This document shows, one piece after another, positions 17,126 through 17,856 of a stretch of DNA of 17,856 bases. The stretch is from NCBI GenBank assembly GCA_008933495.1, contig WBUW01000014.1:1-17856 (forward strand), given 5' to 3'. Position 1 is the stretch's first letter, and each line of letters starts with the position of its first letter. The stretch comes from Pseudorhodoplanes sp. (GTDB lineage Bacteria > Pseudomonadota > Alphaproteobacteria > Rhizobiales > Xanthobacteraceae). The notes below the pieces were generated by a model. It saw nothing but the letters and a program-made list of their open reading frames with translations. It was not told the origin of the DNA and did no database searches. A program made the position numbers and the translations under genes.

Positions 17126-17341
17126 ATGTCCTACATTCCGCCGCCCACGCCCAAGCAGCGCGCCGAAAACCGCGCGCGCATCATCGCCACCACGCTCTGG
17201 CTGATCGCGGTCCCGCCGGTGCTGTTCGCCATCATGGCCTTCGGCTACAGCGACCAGGCGCCGGCCTGGCTGCGCAGCGCGACCGCGCAGCTCGACACCA
17301 TGTTCGGCCAGCCGGTCTGGTCGATCATCGCGCCGAAATAG
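17126..17341 (+). CDS. Small single-pass membrane protein
   Basis: This is a 71-aa protein with a short cytosolic N-terminus rich in Pro, Arg and Lys (SYIPPPTPKQRAENRAR). One membrane helix follows at about 20-43 (IIATTLWLIAVPPVLFAIMAF), then a short periplasmic tail. The ATG at 17126 follows a GGGGGAAAG stretch. The function is unknown. It lies between a divergent and a convergent gene, so it is its own transcription unit. The coding call rests on the membrane-helix pattern and start signal; a frame this short could be spurious. Confidence 0.6.
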   Translation: MSYIPPPTPKQRAENRARIIATTLWLIAVPPVLFAIMAFGYSDQAPAWLRSATAQLDTMFGQPVWSIIAPK

Positions 17342-17366
17342 TCGAGCGATTCGGCGCCATTTCAGG

Positions 17367-17855
17367 TCAGAACGTGCTTTTCAGCCTGAGATGGTCGAGC
17401 CGGTTCATGGAGGGGACGTCGAGCTTGCGCACGTCGCTGCCGCGCGCGATTTCGAGCGGCACGGTGGCGCCGGCGGGACCAAGCGCCCACAGGCGGCGGT
17501 AGAAGTCGGCCAGGCCGCGCGGCGTCGCCCCGGCCACCCGCGCAATCACGTCGCCGCGCGCAAGCCCGGCTTTCTCCGCCGGGCTGCGCGGGGTCACGCG
17601 GGCGACCACGAGCCGGCCGTCGACCTCCTCGGCATTGACGCCGAGCCAGGGCCGCGCCGGGGCGGCGCTGCGGCCGTCGGCGATCAGGTCGGCGAGGATC
17701 GGCGGCAACAGATCGACCGGCACGAACATGTTGCCGGGCAGGCGCGAGCCGTCGCCCGTCGCATCGCGCACGATCAGCGAGCCGATGCCGACCAGCGTGC
17801 CCTCGCGTCCGACCAGCGCCGCCCCGCTCCAGTGCGGATAGGGCGGCGTCGTGAA
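17367..17855 (-). CDS. Trypsin-like/PDZ protease (HtrA-like), N-terminus outside window
   Basis: The frame is open to the right edge, so only the C-terminal 162 residues are present. It starts in the end of a chymotrypsin-fold domain (HWSGAALVGREGTLVGIGSLIV). A PDZ domain follows (WLGVNAEEVDGRLVVARVTPRSPAEKAGLARGDVIARVAG, with RPWLGV and SPAEKAGL as hallmarks). In HtrA proteases the catalytic Ser lies in GNSGG; here the aligned text is HWSGAA, which keeps Ser-Gly but changes the flanking residues, so activity is uncertain. It would be periplasmic if a signal peptide exists outside the window. It converges with the 71-aa gene. Confidence 0.85.
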   Translation of the reverse strand, partial: FTTPPYPHWSGAALVGREGTLVGIGSLIVRDATGDGSRLPGNMFVPVDLLPPILADLIADGRSAAPARPWLGVNAEEVDGRLVVARVTPRSPAEKAGLARGDVIARVAGATPRGLADFYRRLWALGPAGATVPLEIARGSDVRKLDVPSMNRLDHLRLKSTF

Positions 17856-17856
17856 C

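Overview
The window is GC-rich, densely packed DNA, most likely from a Hyphomicrobiales alphaproteobacterium (Nitrobacteraceae/Xanthobacteraceae type). The clues are the codon use, a DUF3551 secreted protein typical of Bradyrhizobium relatives, and intergenic palindromic repeats of the kind common in that order. The placement is inferred from style, not from a search.

The core is an aerobic benzoate degradation locus of the CoA-thioester (box) type, nearly all on the minus strand. In transcription order it holds a benzoate-CoA ligase (12930-14531), a five-gene branched-chain-amino-acid-type ABC importer livKHMGF (8250-12857), the regulator boxR (7238-8149), an alpha/beta hydrolase overlapping boxR by four bases (6429-7241), and boxC, boxB, boxA (1192-5877). 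The importer probably brings in benzoate or a related aromatic acid and the ligase makes benzoyl-CoA. BoxA/BoxB then epoxidise the ring using NADPH and O2, and BoxC hydrolyses and opens the epoxide. The later semialdehyde dehydrogenase (BoxD) and beta-oxidation steps are not in the window.

A closely similar 14-bp imperfect dyad (TGCA-N6-TKCA) occurs in three places: in front of boxR (8181-8194), over the -10 box of boxC (5930-5943), and between the ligase and a divergent MetE-like gene (14657-14670). It matches the TGCA-N6-TGCA pattern described for BzdR/BoxR operators and defines a probable BoxR regulon. That regulon may also include a single-domain zinc methyltransferase of the MetE family (14852-16018) and a small secreted DUF3551 protein (6099-6350).

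The left edge carries a 5'-truncated extradiol ring-cleavage dioxygenase (VOC fold) convergent with boxA. The right edge leaves catabolism: a patchwork of repeats (16019-16350), a membrane protein with a CxxC...CxxxH pattern, a 71-aa membrane protein, and the C-terminal part of a trypsin/PDZ-type protease that runs off the window.

Intergenic spaces are rich in palindromes. There are three copies of one long repeat family (1048-1187, 4071-4180, 16100-16160), four consecutive inverted repeats between boxB and boxA, and a strong hairpin with a T-run between livK and livH.
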